A stretch of 64,000 bases of DNA from Clostridium sp. 'deep sea' (lineage in GTDB: Bacteria; Bacillota; UBA994; PWPR01). The position numbers were made by a program, and so were the translations under genes. The stretch's first letter is position 1. Each line of letters begins with the position of its first letter. The DNA lies in the NCBI RefSeq assembly GCF_014931565.1, contig NZ_CP063353.1, positions 2,728,001-2,792,000 of the forward strand. The letters run 5' to 3'. Positions 24,881 through 34,588 of this stretch are shown in pieces. The notes under the pieces were generated by a model. That model saw only the letters and a program-made list of their open reading frames with translations, made no database searches and was not told the origin of the DNA.

Positions 24881-26501
24881 ACTATGGTCATTAACAAAAG
24901 TTCAGCTTAAAAATTACTGGACTAAAACCATGCAAAACATGGGCTCGGGCAAGAGAAAAGGCTTAATGTCTTTAGCATTAATTTGGCTAGTATTTGTATT
25001 TGGCATGATGGCCTTTCAGATGGCGAATACTATCTATGATGTTACTGCCCAAATGGGCATTCCAGAATTATCTTTTGCGTTGCCCTATATTATGGTTTCA
25101 TTAGGGGTAATGGTTTTATCTATTACGGCGTTAATAAACCTCTTTTATTATTCAGATAGTACCGGTTTTTTATTAACACTTCCAATTAAAGAGAATAGTA
25201 TTATTTTGTCTAAACTAGCGGTTCAGTATATATTCAGCTTTTTTATGACTGCCTTATTTATTGTTCCTACCTTGTTTGTGTATTTTAGTAAAGCTGGTTT
25301 TAATTTAGTTGGATTTATAGGTGGTTTGGTGGCAGTTGTAACCATGCCCATTGTGCCACTTTTAATTGCTTCAATTATAGTAGTGTTATTAATGAAAACA
25401 GTTGGTAGATCCATTAATAGAAGAGCAATGTCTGTAGTAATAAGTATATTGGTTATGATTTTGGTATTTAGCTTTAATATAATTGTTTCTCGATCTGCTC
25501 AATCGAATGATTTTTTATTAAATATTTTAAACTCTCAGGATGGAGTTTTAAAGTATATTGGCTTACAGTTTCCACCTGTAGTGTGGGCCACAAAAATGAT
25601 TGCGGGTTCACTACTGCATTTAGGTCTATTTATAGTTCTTAATTTAGGTTTAATAGTATTGTTTAATATAATTGCTCAGCCTTTAGTTAAAACAACACTA
25701 AGAAACTTTAATCAGGCTGAATCAAAGGTAATAGTTAAAAAAGCATCTTACCAAGGGCGTTCTCAAATAGGGGCATTGGTAAGAAGAAATATTCAAATTA
25801 TATATAAAACACCAGCATTTTTAATGAACACCTTAATGTTATTATTGTTTCCATTTATCATGGTTGCAATTACTTCGTTATCTAACCCAGATAGCGCGAA
25901 AGGTATAGCAATGCTGCTAGATTCCTTAGGCTCTAGTAGTGCAGCACCTTATCGACCCGTTATACTAACTATTGCTTTTATTGCACCAGTATTAATGGGA
26001 GCGCTAAGTGCTACAGCAATTACTCGTGAGGGTAAGTATTTATGGCAAGTTAAAATAATGCCAATAAGCGCAAAAAACGATATTAATGCTCGCATTATAA
26101 GTTGTGCAGTTTTAATTGGGGCAGCAATATTAGTTATATTGGGTTTTGCAGTTTACTTTTTGCCAATTACTATTATAGATATTGTTTGGTCTTTATTGAT
26201 TGCTATTCCTGCAGTGTATGGTATGTTAGCCATTGATATGTGTATAGATATAGCACGACCAATTCTAACATGGAGTAACCCAACCCATGCTATGAAAAAC
26301 AATATGAATATCTTGGCTGCCCTTGCCTGGAAAGCTCTGTTAGGAGTAGTAGTATTTATAGCAGTTAAAGCTATTGTAAGTGTTGCCGGAATATATGCCT
26401 TAACATATAGCTTGTTAGCTATGGCACTTATTTTGGGTGGATTAGGATTTATGTTGTTAAACAATGCCGTAAAAAAATATAATAAGCTAGAAATTAAATA
26501 G
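24873..26501 (+). CDS. ABC transporter permease (large ABC exporter subunit)
   Basis: 542 aa with about twelve to fourteen hydrophobic segments and a soluble stretch in the middle (residues ~275-300). It pairs with the ATPase just upstream. The layout (long permease, N-terminal soluble KLWSLTKVQLKNYW) resembles uncharacterised Firmicutes exporters. The cargo is unknown. A strong terminator follows the stop. Confidence 0.82.
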   Translation: MNKLWSLTKVQLKNYWTKTMQNMGSGKRKGLMSLALIWLVFVFGMMAFQMANTIYDVTAQMGIPELSFALPYIMVSLGVMVLSITALINLFYYSDSTGFLLTLPIKENSIILSKLAVQYIFSFFMTALFIVPTLFVYFSKAGFNLVGFIGGLVAVVTMPIVPLLIASIIVVLLMKTVGRSINRRAMSVVISILVMILVFSFNIIVSRSAQSNDFLLNILNSQDGVLKYIGLQFPPVVWATKMIAGSLLHLGLFIVLNLGLIVLFNIIAQPLVKTTLRNFNQAESKVIVKKASYQGRSQIGALVRRNIQIIYKTPAFLMNTLMLLLFPFIMVAITSLSNPDSAKGIAMLLDSLGSSSAAPYRPVILTIAFIAPVLMGALSATAITREGKYLWQVKIMPISAKNDINARIISCAVLIGAAILVILGFAVYFLPITIIDIVWSLLIAIPAVYGMLAIDMCIDIARPILTWSNPTHAMKNNMNILAALAWKALLGVVVFIAVKAIVSVAGIYALTYSLLAMALILGGLGFMLLNNAVKKYNKLEIK

Positions 26502-26511
26502 AGATAACCAA

Positions 26512-26552
26512 AAGCCTACTTTCACTAAGATACAGAAAGTAGGCTTATATTT
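26512..26552. terminator. Terminator between convergent genes
   Basis: AAGCCTACTTTC and GAAAGTAGGCTT form a perfect 12-bp stem with an 11-base loop, followed by T-rich sequence. It serves the permease gene and possibly the convergent transporter gene. Confidence 0.85.
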
Positions 26553-26571
26553 TTAGTTTATTTTTTAGTAA

Positions 26572-27921
26572 TCATTTTGAAACTTGCTTAAGCTCTTTTA
26601 GTTTAGCTAATTTAAGGTAAGCAAATCTTAGCACAATCAGTTCTGCCAATAAACCAACTAAGGTACCAATAGCCCCAGCAATAGCTCCTATTGCTGGATT
26701 TATAGCTGCCAACGTTAATATTGTAATAGTTACTGTAGTCATATTAGTAATTTTAGCTACACTTAGTATTTTGGTGTTATTAAGGGTCATCAATAAGCCA
26801 ATGTAAAACTCATTCCAAGCTAAAATAAGTGGTGATGCTATAAGCAGTATTAAAATACCCTTACTCGCTGAAGCTAACTCTGGACTAACCTTAATTATAT
26901 TTAATAAAGTAAATTGACCTAATGGAGTTAAAGCCAATAAAGAAAGTAAACATGCTAAGATAATACTAATAACTAGCGTAAACTTTTTTAAGTACTTTAT
27001 TCTATCTTTGGTAGTACCAAATATTAAACTAACTTGCCTAATATTATTCTCTAAGAAACCCATAAGAATCCAAGCAAAACTTTGTGCCACTTGAAATGTA
27101 GCAAGAGCCTTTTCGGGGTCAGTAGTTTTTGATAAACCAAAGTTGATAAGAGGTTTTCCTAAAGTCCATACAAAAGACATCAACATAAGTGGCCATAAAA
27201 AACTGAAGGCTTTGTTTACACTAAAAGACTTACCGGTATCAGTCTCAGATTGCTCAGGTAGCTTTTTGTACTGAGGTATTGACCATAAAAAATTTAGAAT
27301 AGCCTCACAAGACATACCCAGAGTCCAAATTAAAATACCTACAGCAGCCCCATTTAGCCACTTAATTTTAGGTAAAAATGAAGCCAAGAAAACCATAAAT
27401 ATAATTCTTACCACAACAGAGTAAGTAAGGTATTTTGTTTTCTTCTGTACCATTAAGACTCCCTGACTATATGCCCTTAAGGTATAAATAAAGGGTAGTA
27501 GTAAACAAAACTTAGCGGCAGACTTAATCTCTGGAAAGAGCTTAGTTGGTGCTTTAAATACCTGTAAAAATACAAACTCTCCAAGTGGGGTAAAAGCTAA
27601 AAGACCTAAAATAGCTAAAGAGGCAATTCCTAGCTTAATCATTAAAGATAAACTGAGTCTAAAACTCTTTTTATCTCTTGCCATAGCAACCAACATTTGC
27701 CTGCTTGTAAAAGCGGGAGATGCAAACATATTCATAATACTCATTGTTAAAGCATAGGCAGCTAAAGCAATTTGAGGACTGTTTGTTCTACTGACACCTG
27801 CATTAATAACACTATGACTTGTTAACATTATCATAGAGTAGATACCTAAAGGCACATAAAACCTTAAAATATCGGGTAATAAATTGCTTTCATCATTCTT
27901 GATGCTATTTACATTTTTCAT
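26572..27921 (-). CDS. MATE/MOP-superfamily-like membrane transporter
   Basis: 449 aa with about twelve membrane helices in two similar halves: AFTPLGEFVFLQVFK in the first and ALTPLGQFTLLNIIK in the second occupy matching positions. This internal repeat and the overall plan fit the MOP (MATE/flippase-like) superfamily, but it is clearly unlike the NorM-type MATE at 31181. The substrate is unknown. The SD region GGGTGAAGG precedes ATG 27921. It is transcribed alone. Confidence 0.65.
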   Translation of the reverse strand: MKNVNSIKNDESNLLPDILRFYVPLGIYSMIMLTSHSVINAGVSRTNSPQIALAAYALTMSIMNMFASPAFTSRQMLVAMARDKKSFRLSLSLMIKLGIASLAILGLLAFTPLGEFVFLQVFKAPTKLFPEIKSAAKFCLLLPFIYTLRAYSQGVLMVQKKTKYLTYSVVVRIIFMVFLASFLPKIKWLNGAAVGILIWTLGMSCEAILNFLWSIPQYKKLPEQSETDTGKSFSVNKAFSFLWPLMLMSFVWTLGKPLINFGLSKTTDPEKALATFQVAQSFAWILMGFLENNIRQVSLIFGTTKDRIKYLKKFTLVISIILACLLSLLALTPLGQFTLLNIIKVSPELASASKGILILLIASPLILAWNEFYIGLLMTLNNTKILSVAKITNMTTVTITILTLAAINPAIGAIAGAIGTLVGLLAELIVLRFAYLKLAKLKELKQVSK

Positions 27922-28074
27922 CCTTCACCCATCCTAACTAACTGTATTCTATAGTTTTGCCTTATAAAGGTCAATCATATTATAAAAAAATTTTCTGTAA
28001 TCGAAATATATGCAGGAAAGCAATACATAAGTATCAAATTAATTCATTACACAGTAAAAAAAGGAGGAATACTA

Positions 28075-29397
28075 TTGAGATATAATGATCAGTTAAAAAA
28101 ATTTACCTTAACTGCTACTGGAGATATATTTATAACGCGTAGGCTAACACCTTATAATGAACCTGCCTATTTAGAGATGTGGAATATCCTAAAAAACAGT
28201 GATATAAAATTTACTAATTTCGAAATGTTAGTGCATGATTTTAATGGCTATCCTGTAGCGGAGAGTGGTGGAACCTATACTCAGGTAGATTCAGAGGTAT
28301 TTAATGACTTGCAGTTTGCTGGTTTTAACCTGTATTCATTAGCTAATAATCACTCCTTAGATTACGGAATAAAGGCGATGCTGCATACTAAACAGCTTTT
28401 AAAAATACATAAGTTAGTAAATGCCGGTACAGGTATTAATTTAGCAGACGCTCGATCCGCCAGTTATTTAGATTTAAACTGCGGAAGGGTGGCGCTAATA
28501 GCCGCTTCATCAACCTTTGCCTCTTTTGGCAGAGCTGGACATGCGAGGGTTGATTCTATAGGAAGACCAGGCTTGAATCCAGTTAGGTTTCATTCCTACA
28601 TAGAGGTTGATGATAAACACTATAACATGATAAAAGAGTTAGAGAAACATACCGGAATTAAGAGTCAGAAACAGAGGTATTTTAAAATGGGATGGCTAAA
28701 ATCAGAACCAAGTGGGGTTTGTAAACTTGAAAATCTAAAGTTTATTAAAGGAAATAATCCCGGAATACATACCATTATTAATGATCAGGATAGAGCTGGT
28801 AATATTAAATGGATTAAAGACGCTTCTGACCAAGCAGATATTGTAGTATATAGTCTTCATCTCCACCAAGGTGATGCAATGAACCCTTGGAAGCCAGCAG
28901 AATTTCAATTAAAATTCGCTCACGAATGCATAAATGCAGGGGCAGATGTTTTTATTGCTCATGGAGCTCATTATATAAGGGGAATTGAAATATATAATAA
29001 TAAACCTATATTCCATGGTTTAGGTAACTTTATCTTTCAAAATGAAACAGTTCTTAAGTTACCTCAAGATGTATATGATTTAAACGGGCTAGGTTATGAT
29101 GCTACCCCAGCTGATTATTATAATAAAAGAAGCAATAACGATCAACAAGGGTTTCCGACTCAAGAGAGATTTTGGCAAACAGTATTGCCGTGGTGTAGAT
29201 TCAATAATGGCAAGGTTGTAGAAATAAAACTCTATCCTATAACGTTAGGATTTGGTAAAAAAAGAACAGTCAGAGGAAGGCCCATGTTGGCAAAAGATGA
29301 GGAAGGAGAGAGAATACTAAATAGAATTAGAGAACTTTCAGCACCATTTGGTACTAAAATAAATATTATCAATAATATTGGTATTGTAGAACTATAA
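28075..29397 (+). CDS. CapA-family (PGA_cap) metallophosphatase-like protein
   Basis: 440 aa. CapA/PgsA-type motifs: LTATGDIFITRRL at the N-terminus, TNFEMLVHD, SLANNHSLDYG, and near the C-terminus AHGAHYIRGIEIYNNKPIFH and GLGNFIFQ. The family is calcineurin-like and includes proteins for poly-gamma-glutamate capsule export and retention, but many members do other jobs. No signal peptide or anchor is visible, so a cytoplasmic hydrolase is possible. The start is TTG 28075 after AAAGGAGG. It is followed after 17 bp by an M24 peptidase gene in the same operon. A GCAGGAAA motif lies 63 bp upstream. Confidence 0.85.
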   Translation: MRYNDQLKKFTLTATGDIFITRRLTPYNEPAYLEMWNILKNSDIKFTNFEMLVHDFNGYPVAESGGTYTQVDSEVFNDLQFAGFNLYSLANNHSLDYGIKAMLHTKQLLKIHKLVNAGTGINLADARSASYLDLNCGRVALIAASSTFASFGRAGHARVDSIGRPGLNPVRFHSYIEVDDKHYNMIKELEKHTGIKSQKQRYFKMGWLKSEPSGVCKLENLKFIKGNNPGIHTIINDQDRAGNIKWIKDASDQADIVVYSLHLHQGDAMNPWKPAEFQLKFAHECINAGADVFIAHGAHYIRGIEIYNNKPIFHGLGNFIFQNETVLKLPQDVYDLNGLGYDATPADYYNKRSNNDQQGFPTQERFWQTVLPWCRFNNGKVVEIKLYPITLGFGKKRTVRGRPMLAKDEEGERILNRIRELSAPFGTKINIINNIGIVEL

Positions 29398-29414
29398 ATA
29401 GGAGGTATTAAAAC

Positions 29415-30710
29415 ATGAGAGAGGTTACCGTTAAAGAGCAAGTTAGTTTAGGCAATGTATCACATTTTGCCAACAAGATAATTCCACTACGCAGTAGAGC
29501 TAAAGTTCAAAATAAATGGCTTAAGTTTCGTTTAAAAAACGTTTTACCTATGCTCATGAAAAGAGCCAAATTAGATATGTGGATTATAACTGCTCGGGAG
29601 TATAATGAGGATCCAGTAATGATGTCCTTATTGCCTGCTGAGCAATTCTCAGCTAGAAGAAGAACAATATTGGTATTTTATTTGCAAAAAGATGACTCTG
29701 TTGAGTGTTTAACTTTATCTCGGCCAGTTCCTGCTTTAGAGCAACTCTACAAAGCAGTTTGGACTGATGATAGTATAGATCAGTATGTTAGGCTAGCCGA
29801 GATTATAACAGAGCGTGATCCAAAAACAATTGGTATAAATGTTAATCATGACTTTAGCTTTGGAGACGGATTAGCCCATGGAGAGTATATTAATTTAGTA
29901 GAATCGCTACCCGATAAATACTTAGAGCGTTTAAAATGCTCTATTGAGCTTTGCATTGGTTGGTTAGAGTACCGCACTGAGCAAGAAATAATGGCTTACT
30001 CTGGTATAAATGAAATTGCACATGGCATAATAGCAGAGGCTTTTTCTAGCAGAGTAGTTTTACCAAGTGTTACTACTGCTTTAGATGTTGCCTGGTGGAT
30101 AAGGCAAAAAATTTGTGACCTAGGACTCGAAACTTGGTTTATGCCATCCGTTAGTATTCAAAGACAAGGCACAAAAAGCGTTGCTAAAGATGAAGTTATA
30201 CTTGCGGGAGATATCCTTCACTGTGATGTTGGCATAAAATACCTTGGTTTATGTACCGATACTCAACAGCATGCCTATGTATTAAAGCTAGGTGAAACTG
30301 ACGCTCCAGAGGGATTAAAACAGGCTTTAGCTTGTGCTAACCTGCTTCAAGATATCCATGCTAAAGAAATGATATTAGGTAAAACAGGAAATCAAATACT
30401 GCAAAACATAAGAAAAAATGCAATACAAGCGGGGCTTGAGCCCTGTGTATATTCGCACCCAATTGGTTATCACGGTCATGGAGCAGGTCCAACAATTGGA
30501 TTATATGATCATCAAGAAGGCGTGCTTGGACGAGGAGATTATCCACTAAACAACAATACAGCATATGCAATGGAGTTAAACATTAAAAAAGATATTATTG
30601 AATGGAATAATCAAAAAGTAATGATAGCGTTAGAACAAACTATTATTTATACCAATAATGAAGTACACTTTTTAGGTGGTAGGCAAAAAGAGTGGCATTT
30701 TATAAGATAA
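29415..30710 (+). CDS. M24-family metallopeptidase (Xaa-Pro peptidase-like)
   Basis: 431 aa. The N-terminal creatinase-like domain is followed by the pita-bread M24 domain. The five metal ligands can be placed: D in ILHCDVGIKY, D in LCTDTQQH, H in HPIGYHGHGAGP, E in YAMELNIK, and E in ALEQTIIY. Members cleave N-terminal residues before proline or act on related substrates. The SD AGGAGG lies before ATG 29415. It forms an operon with the CapA-like gene, which suggests a shared peptide or amide substrate, though this is inference. Confidence 0.88.
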   Translation: MREVTVKEQVSLGNVSHFANKIIPLRSRAKVQNKWLKFRLKNVLPMLMKRAKLDMWIITAREYNEDPVMMSLLPAEQFSARRRTILVFYLQKDDSVECLTLSRPVPALEQLYKAVWTDDSIDQYVRLAEIITERDPKTIGINVNHDFSFGDGLAHGEYINLVESLPDKYLERLKCSIELCIGWLEYRTEQEIMAYSGINEIAHGIIAEAFSSRVVLPSVTTALDVAWWIRQKICDLGLETWFMPSVSIQRQGTKSVAKDEVILAGDILHCDVGIKYLGLCTDTQQHAYVLKLGETDAPEGLKQALACANLLQDIHAKEMILGKTGNQILQNIRKNAIQAGLEPCVYSHPIGYHGHGAGPTIGLYDHQEGVLGRGDYPLNNNTAYAMELNIKKDIIEWNNQKVMIALEQTIIYTNNEVHFLGGRQKEWHFIR

Positions 30711-30737
30711 GAAATAATCTTGAATATTAAAATTTTA

Positions 30738-30790
30738 TTTAGAGGGCTGGTACATTAGCAAAATTAAAAAGTTCGTGTGCCAGCCTCAAT
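30738..30790 (+). terminator. Probable terminator after the M24 peptidase gene
   Basis: GAGGGCTGGTACA pairs with TGTGCCAGCCTC across about 24 bases. The T-run is weak (AATTTAT). Confidence 0.5.
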
Positions 30791-30904
30791 TTATATTAGA
30801 AAACGTATGTTATGTGCAATATAATCTAAGTTTATTTTATATAAAATATTAATTTAATGACTTATTTACTTTATAAGTAGTTCTACAAAATTTATAGTAG
30901 AAAT

Positions 30905-31003
30905 CTATTTAATCAACCTAAAAACCAAAGAAAATCCTACCAAAATAAAAACTCCCATACCTAAAAGCAATAAAATTAGTTGATAAACATTTTTATATTT
31001 CAT
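30905..31003 (-). CDS. Predicted 32-residue single-helix membrane peptide
   Basis: ATG 31003 to TAG 30905 encodes MKYKNVYQLILLLLGMGVF followed by ILVGFSLVFRLIK: charged start, one hydrophobic helix, and a basic end. AAGGT lies 8 bases upstream. It occupies the centre of an otherwise empty 470-bp gap between the M24 and MATE genes. The composition looks like a real small membrane protein, but nothing in the window shows what it does. Confidence 0.4.
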   Translation of the reverse strand: MKYKNVYQLILLLLGMGVFILVGFSLVFRLIK

Positions 31004-31180
31004 AATGTCTTACCTTCAATCTATGATATAATGAAGCTCAGGCTTTAATAGTACTATACACGAAATATTGTATTTCAATAACACTATTCCCTGAAATAAA
31101 TAAATATATTTGTTGTTATTATATATGTTTGTTTACTAACTAGCAAATAATAATGACAGCATTAAAGGGGGGAAATTGTA

Positions 31181-32563
31181 ATGTCTCAGCAAGATAGAGC
31201 AAAACAAAAAACAAGACGCAATTTAATTAGTAGTGACTTGCCACTTAATAAAGTTGTATTTATGTTAGCTGCACCTGTAATGGCACAAATGTTACTACAA
31301 ACTCTTGCTCAAATTGTAGATATGTCTATGGTGGGTAAGTTAGGATCTGAGGCAATAGCAGGTATTGGACTAAGTTTTAGACCACTTTTTGTAGCTATGT
31401 CAATCTTTTTGGGTTTAGGTGCTGCCACTACGGCTCTCGTTGCTCGCTCAATAGGAGCAAATAAAGAAGATGAAGCCCGTGATTCTGCAACTCAGTCAAT
31501 TATAACAGGAACAATGATATCTTTTGTATTAGCAATATTTACTTTTTTTGCGGCCAAGCAAATTATATTGTTTATGGGAGCGGAAGATGGGGTTATTAAT
31601 AACGGAATTTTATATTTAAAAGGCTATAGTCCGGGTATGTTTTTTGCCTTTATTGGATTGCTTGTAACAGCCAGCTTACGGGGTGCAGGTGATACAAAAA
31701 CTCCTTTTATTGCAGGTTTTGTTGAAAACTTTGTTAATGTAATAGGAAACTATATATTAATATTTGGTAAGTTTGGTTTCCCTGCTTTTGGGGTATTAGG
31801 GGCAGCTATTGCCACAAGCATTGCTCGTTTAGTAAGCTTATCTATTATGATGTATATCTTAGTAAAAGGAAAAGCAGGTTTACACATTAAGCTAAAAGAC
31901 TTTTTCATTATAAAAACGTCTGTAATAAAAAGATTATTTAAAATAGGAATACCAGCAGCTTTTGAGCGGTTAACCCAAAGTGTAGCGTTAATGTTTACAA
32001 CTAAAATAGTGGCCTCCTTAGGTACTACTGCCGTAGCTATAACTACGTTAAGTGGCAATATAGAGCAATTATCTTTTATGCCGGCCATTGGATTTTCAGT
32101 AGCTGCAGGAACATTGGTAGGCCAAAACTTAGGTGCTAAACATCCAGCTAACGCTGAAAAGAGTGGCTGGACAGCTGTAAAAATGGCAATGTTGCTTATG
32201 GGAATAATGGGTGCCTTGTTTATACTGATACCTGAGGTATTTATTAGAATATATACTAACGAAGCAGATGTAGTAGCTGGTGGTAAGCTAGTATTAAGAA
32301 TACTAGGGTTAGCTCAAGTGCCTCAGGCAGTGGCCTTTGCTGTAAGTGGAGGACTAAGAGGAGCAGGAGATACAAAAGCTGTATTATACATTAGCTCATT
32401 TGGTAACTTTGTAATTCGTTTAGGATTAACTTGGCTCTTCATAAACGTTTTTCATTGGAGTTTATGGAGTGTTTATTTTGTAATGGTATTTGACTGGTTT
32501 GTAAGAGGCGCATTGTTAGCTTTGCGGTTTAGGCAGGGTAGTTGGAAGAATATTAGAGTATAA
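31181..32563 (+). CDS. MATE family efflux transporter (NorM-like)
   Basis: 460 aa with twelve helices. Family features: PVMAQMLLQTLAQIVDMSMVG at the N-terminus, GLGAATTALVARSIGA, SLRGAGDTKTPF in the first half, and GLRGAGDTKAVL in the second, which shows the usual internal repeat. MATE pumps export drugs or metabolites using Na+ or H+ gradients. The SD is AGGGGGGAAA before ATG 31181. It is a single gene. Confidence 0.92.
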   Translation: MSQQDRAKQKTRRNLISSDLPLNKVVFMLAAPVMAQMLLQTLAQIVDMSMVGKLGSEAIAGIGLSFRPLFVAMSIFLGLGAATTALVARSIGANKEDEARDSATQSIITGTMISFVLAIFTFFAAKQIILFMGAEDGVINNGILYLKGYSPGMFFAFIGLLVTASLRGAGDTKTPFIAGFVENFVNVIGNYILIFGKFGFPAFGVLGAAIATSIARLVSLSIMMYILVKGKAGLHIKLKDFFIIKTSVIKRLFKIGIPAAFERLTQSVALMFTTKIVASLGTTAVAITTLSGNIEQLSFMPAIGFSVAAGTLVGQNLGAKHPANAEKSGWTAVKMAMLLMGIMGALFILIPEVFIRIYTNEADVVAGGKLVLRILGLAQVPQAVAFAVSGGLRGAGDTKAVLYISSFGNFVIRLGLTWLFINVFHWSLWSVYFVMVFDWFVRGALLALRFRQGSWKNIRV

Positions 32564-32582
32564 CATTAGCATTTTAATCAAC

Positions 32583-32750
32583 GGACGCTTTCATAATTGA
32601 GCTATTTCGGCGTCATACAGGAATTTTATTTCATAGACATACCACCCTGTATTGTCTATTTCAATAAAATTCCCTATTCCTTAAACTAGCCTCAATTCTG
32701 AAAGCCACGGCATAATGGGGCGTTCAGTTGGTTAGGTCAAGTTTTTTTGC
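32583..32750 (-). repeat. Degenerate copy of repeat family R2 (minus strand)
   Basis: Read on the minus strand it follows the R2 unit: CTAACCAACTG, CCGTGGCTTTCAGAATTG, GACAATACAGGGTGGTATGT, TATGACGCCGAAATAGCTCA, ending AAGCGTCCG. In the R2 coding frame it gives DNTGWYVYEIKFLYDAEIAQL with two stops, so it is a diverged relative of the array at 12.6-15.0 kb. Confidence 0.7.
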
Positions 32751-32817
32751 AAACGATTTCATAATTAAAACCTAGCTATGCCTTTATATTCTTTATTATT
32801 TATCACAGGAGGTTGAA

Positions 32818-33264
32818 ATGGAAACTATAATAAGGAAAATTACACCATCAGACTATACGGAAGTAGTATTACTTTGGCGTAATGAAATTGGGAATCCAAA
32901 TGTTAATGAAGAAAACATAACCAGTGTGATGACTAAAATGAACAAAGACGATAATTATAGAACATTTGTTGCAGTATGTGAGAATAGGGTTGTGGCTTTT
33001 ATCACAACATTACAAGCACTATCAATAGGGAATGAAGTTGGTTTTTTATGGATTTGTGGTTTAGCAGTATCTCAAGCCTTTCAGAATAAAGGGATCGGTA
33101 CAAAACTGCTTAATTATATTGAAAAGTATGCTTGTGAAAGAAGGCTATCAAGTATAATTTTAAACAGTGGTTTTGAGAGAAAAGAGGCTCATGCATTTTA
33201 TGAAATAAATGGCTATGAGAAACACTCTTACTGTTTCACAAAAAAACCTAACAGCCACCAATAA
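32818..33264 (+). CDS. GNAT family N-acetyltransferase
   Basis: 148 aa with the GNAT fold: IIRKITPSDYTEVVLLW at the start, WICGLAVSQAFQNKGIGTKLLNY containing the acetyl-CoA loop (QNKGIG), and AHAFYEINGYEKHSYCF at the end. The SD AGGAGG lies before ATG 32818. The substrate is unknown. Degraded R2 repeats lie on both sides. Confidence 0.87.
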   Translation: METIIRKITPSDYTEVVLLWRNEIGNPNVNEENITSVMTKMNKDDNYRTFVAVCENRVVAFITTLQALSIGNEVGFLWICGLAVSQAFQNKGIGTKLLNYIEKYACERRLSSIILNSGFERKEAHAFYEINGYEKHSYCFTKKPNSHQ

Positions 33265-33334
33265 AAAGAGTAAGATATGTTTTCTTTTGAAGTTATATGG
33301 AGCATGTGATTATTTATTAATTAATCATTTCGTT

Positions 33335-33362
33335 AAGAGTCATTATATTGGCTCTTTTTTTG
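33335..33362 (+). terminator. Terminator after the GNAT gene
   Basis: AAGAG and CTCTT pair around a 12- to 14-base loop, then seven T. Confidence 0.6.
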
Positions 33363-33477
33363 AATTTAGGATTAAATAAAGCGGTGTAATAAGTGCCTAA
33401 AATAATAAAATACTGTAACGCCTTAATTAAGTAGTGGCTTTTAAAATTGATCATAGATTAAGGAACTAAAAAAAACA

Positions 33478-33570
33478 TTTACAAAGATAATACAAGGTGC
33501 GTATATCTTTTTAAATGTTTTTTTGTATGACGCAGAGATGTGATTAATTATGGAAGCGTCCTTCGAAAAG
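33478..33570 (+). repeat. Degenerate copy of repeat family R2
   Basis: Keeps AAAGATAATACAAG, TTTTTTGTATGACGCAGAGAT and TATGGAAGCGTCC in the order of the R2 unit. It is too worn to code. The rest of the gap 33363-33477 shows nothing recognisable. Confidence 0.6.
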
Positions 33571-33581
33571 ACCTCCAAGCA

Positions 33582-34154
33582 CTACCAGACACTTTTACTA
33601 TTCTTCTTATCATACAACAACTGCAATAACTCACCAAAACGTTGAAAATGTACAACTTCGCGAGCACGTAAAAATCTGAGAGTATCTGTTACTCCAGCAT
33701 CATCAGATAAATTTAGTAAATAATCATATGTAGCACGTGCCTTTTCTTCTGCATCTAAATCCTCTGTTAAGTCGGCAATTGGGTCGCCTTTACACTGAAT
33801 ACCACTGGCTGACCAAGGTATACCATTAGGGTCAACATAAAATACACCTCTGCCGTGGTTGGTGTAATAACCATCCATACCAGCTTCTTTAATTTGCTCT
33901 AGCGAGGCACCCTTAAGTAGATTGTAAACCAATGTTCCCATTATCTCCATGTGAGCTAACTCTTCTGTACCAATATCTGTTAAAGCACCACGGGCCTCTG
34001 GCATAGTCATGGTATATCGTTGGGTTAAATAACGTAGTGAGGCTCCTAGCTCTCCATCTGGTCCACCATATTGAGCAATTATAACCTTTGCTAGCTGAGG
34101 GTTAGGTCGATCAACCCTAGCTGGGTATTGTAAATGTTTTTGATAAATCCACAT
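33582..34154 (-). CDS. cotJC: Spore coat protein CotJC (manganese-catalase-like)
   Basis: 190 aa. The chain belongs to the dimanganese catalase superfamily: E and H ligands are visible in GTEELAHMEIMGTL and in LRAREVVHFQRF. It starts MWIYQKHLQYPARVDRPNP, as CotJC proteins do. CotJC is a component of the spore coat made in the mother cell. It follows cotJB by 13 bp. The gene ends beside an R2 repeat and no obvious terminator is seen. Confidence 0.93.
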   Translation of the reverse strand: MWIYQKHLQYPARVDRPNPQLAKVIIAQYGGPDGELGASLRYLTQRYTMTMPEARGALTDIGTEELAHMEIMGTLVYNLLKGASLEQIKEAGMDGYYTNHGRGVFYVDPNGIPWSASGIQCKGDPIADLTEDLDAEEKARATYDYLLNLSDDAGVTDTLRFLRAREVVHFQRFGELLQLLYDKKNSKSVW

Positions 34155-34167
34155 ATATATGCCTCCT

Positions 34168-34419
34168 TTAACTCTCTAATTGCCAAGGCCAAGGGTCGTT
34201 AATCCATTGCCATTTGCTATAATCACAGGTTACATCTGTATACATTAATGGTCCGTATTCCATAACATATTTTTGGTATATTTCAGTATGCTGTTTGTTT
34301 ATTTCATCAAACTTTTTTAGCATTTTGCTGTCATGGGGATGGGTATCTAGGTAGAGGTTTAAATCTAACAAACAAAAGCTAAGTTCCATTACTTTTTTAA
34401 GCATTTCCATTCTATCCAT
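34168..34419 (-). CDS. cotJB: Spore coat protein CotJB
   Basis: 83 aa, the family length. Characteristic stretches are VMELSFCLLDLNLYLDTHP and the C-terminal CDYSKWQWINDPWPWQLE. It works with CotJA and CotJC in coat assembly; its exact role is not known. It lies between cotJA and cotJC in the conserved order. Confidence 0.93.
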   Translation of the reverse strand: MDRMEMLKKVMELSFCLLDLNLYLDTHPHDSKMLKKFDEINKQHTEIYQKYVMEYGPLMYTDVTCDYSKWQWINDPWPWQLES

Positions 34420-34432
34420 TTACTTAAATCCT

Positions 34433-34588
34433 CTATCCTTTCTTTATTTTATAGGGTCGATATAACTCCGGAAAAACAGTACCTTTATTTAAGGCCTCAG
34501 CAGCAGGAAAAATTCTATTCGCTTTTTGATAAACTATGTATATTCTAGCTAGTTCTTTATCGTTCTTTTTATTACCGAAGACTTTCAC
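34433..34588 (-). CDS. cotJA: Spore coat associated protein CotJA (51 aa, GTG start)
   Basis: Short ORF from GTG 34588 after AGAGGGGGA. The product contains LARIYIVYQKANRIFP and ALNKGTVFPELYRPY; the last block (GT-FPELYRPY) is the CotJA signature. It ends 13 bp before cotJB, completing a cotJABC operon. The usual N-terminal part is slightly short, but the gene is intact. Confidence 0.88.
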   Translation of the reverse strand: MKVFGNKKNDKELARIYIVYQKANRIFPAAEALNKGTVFPELYRPYKIKKG

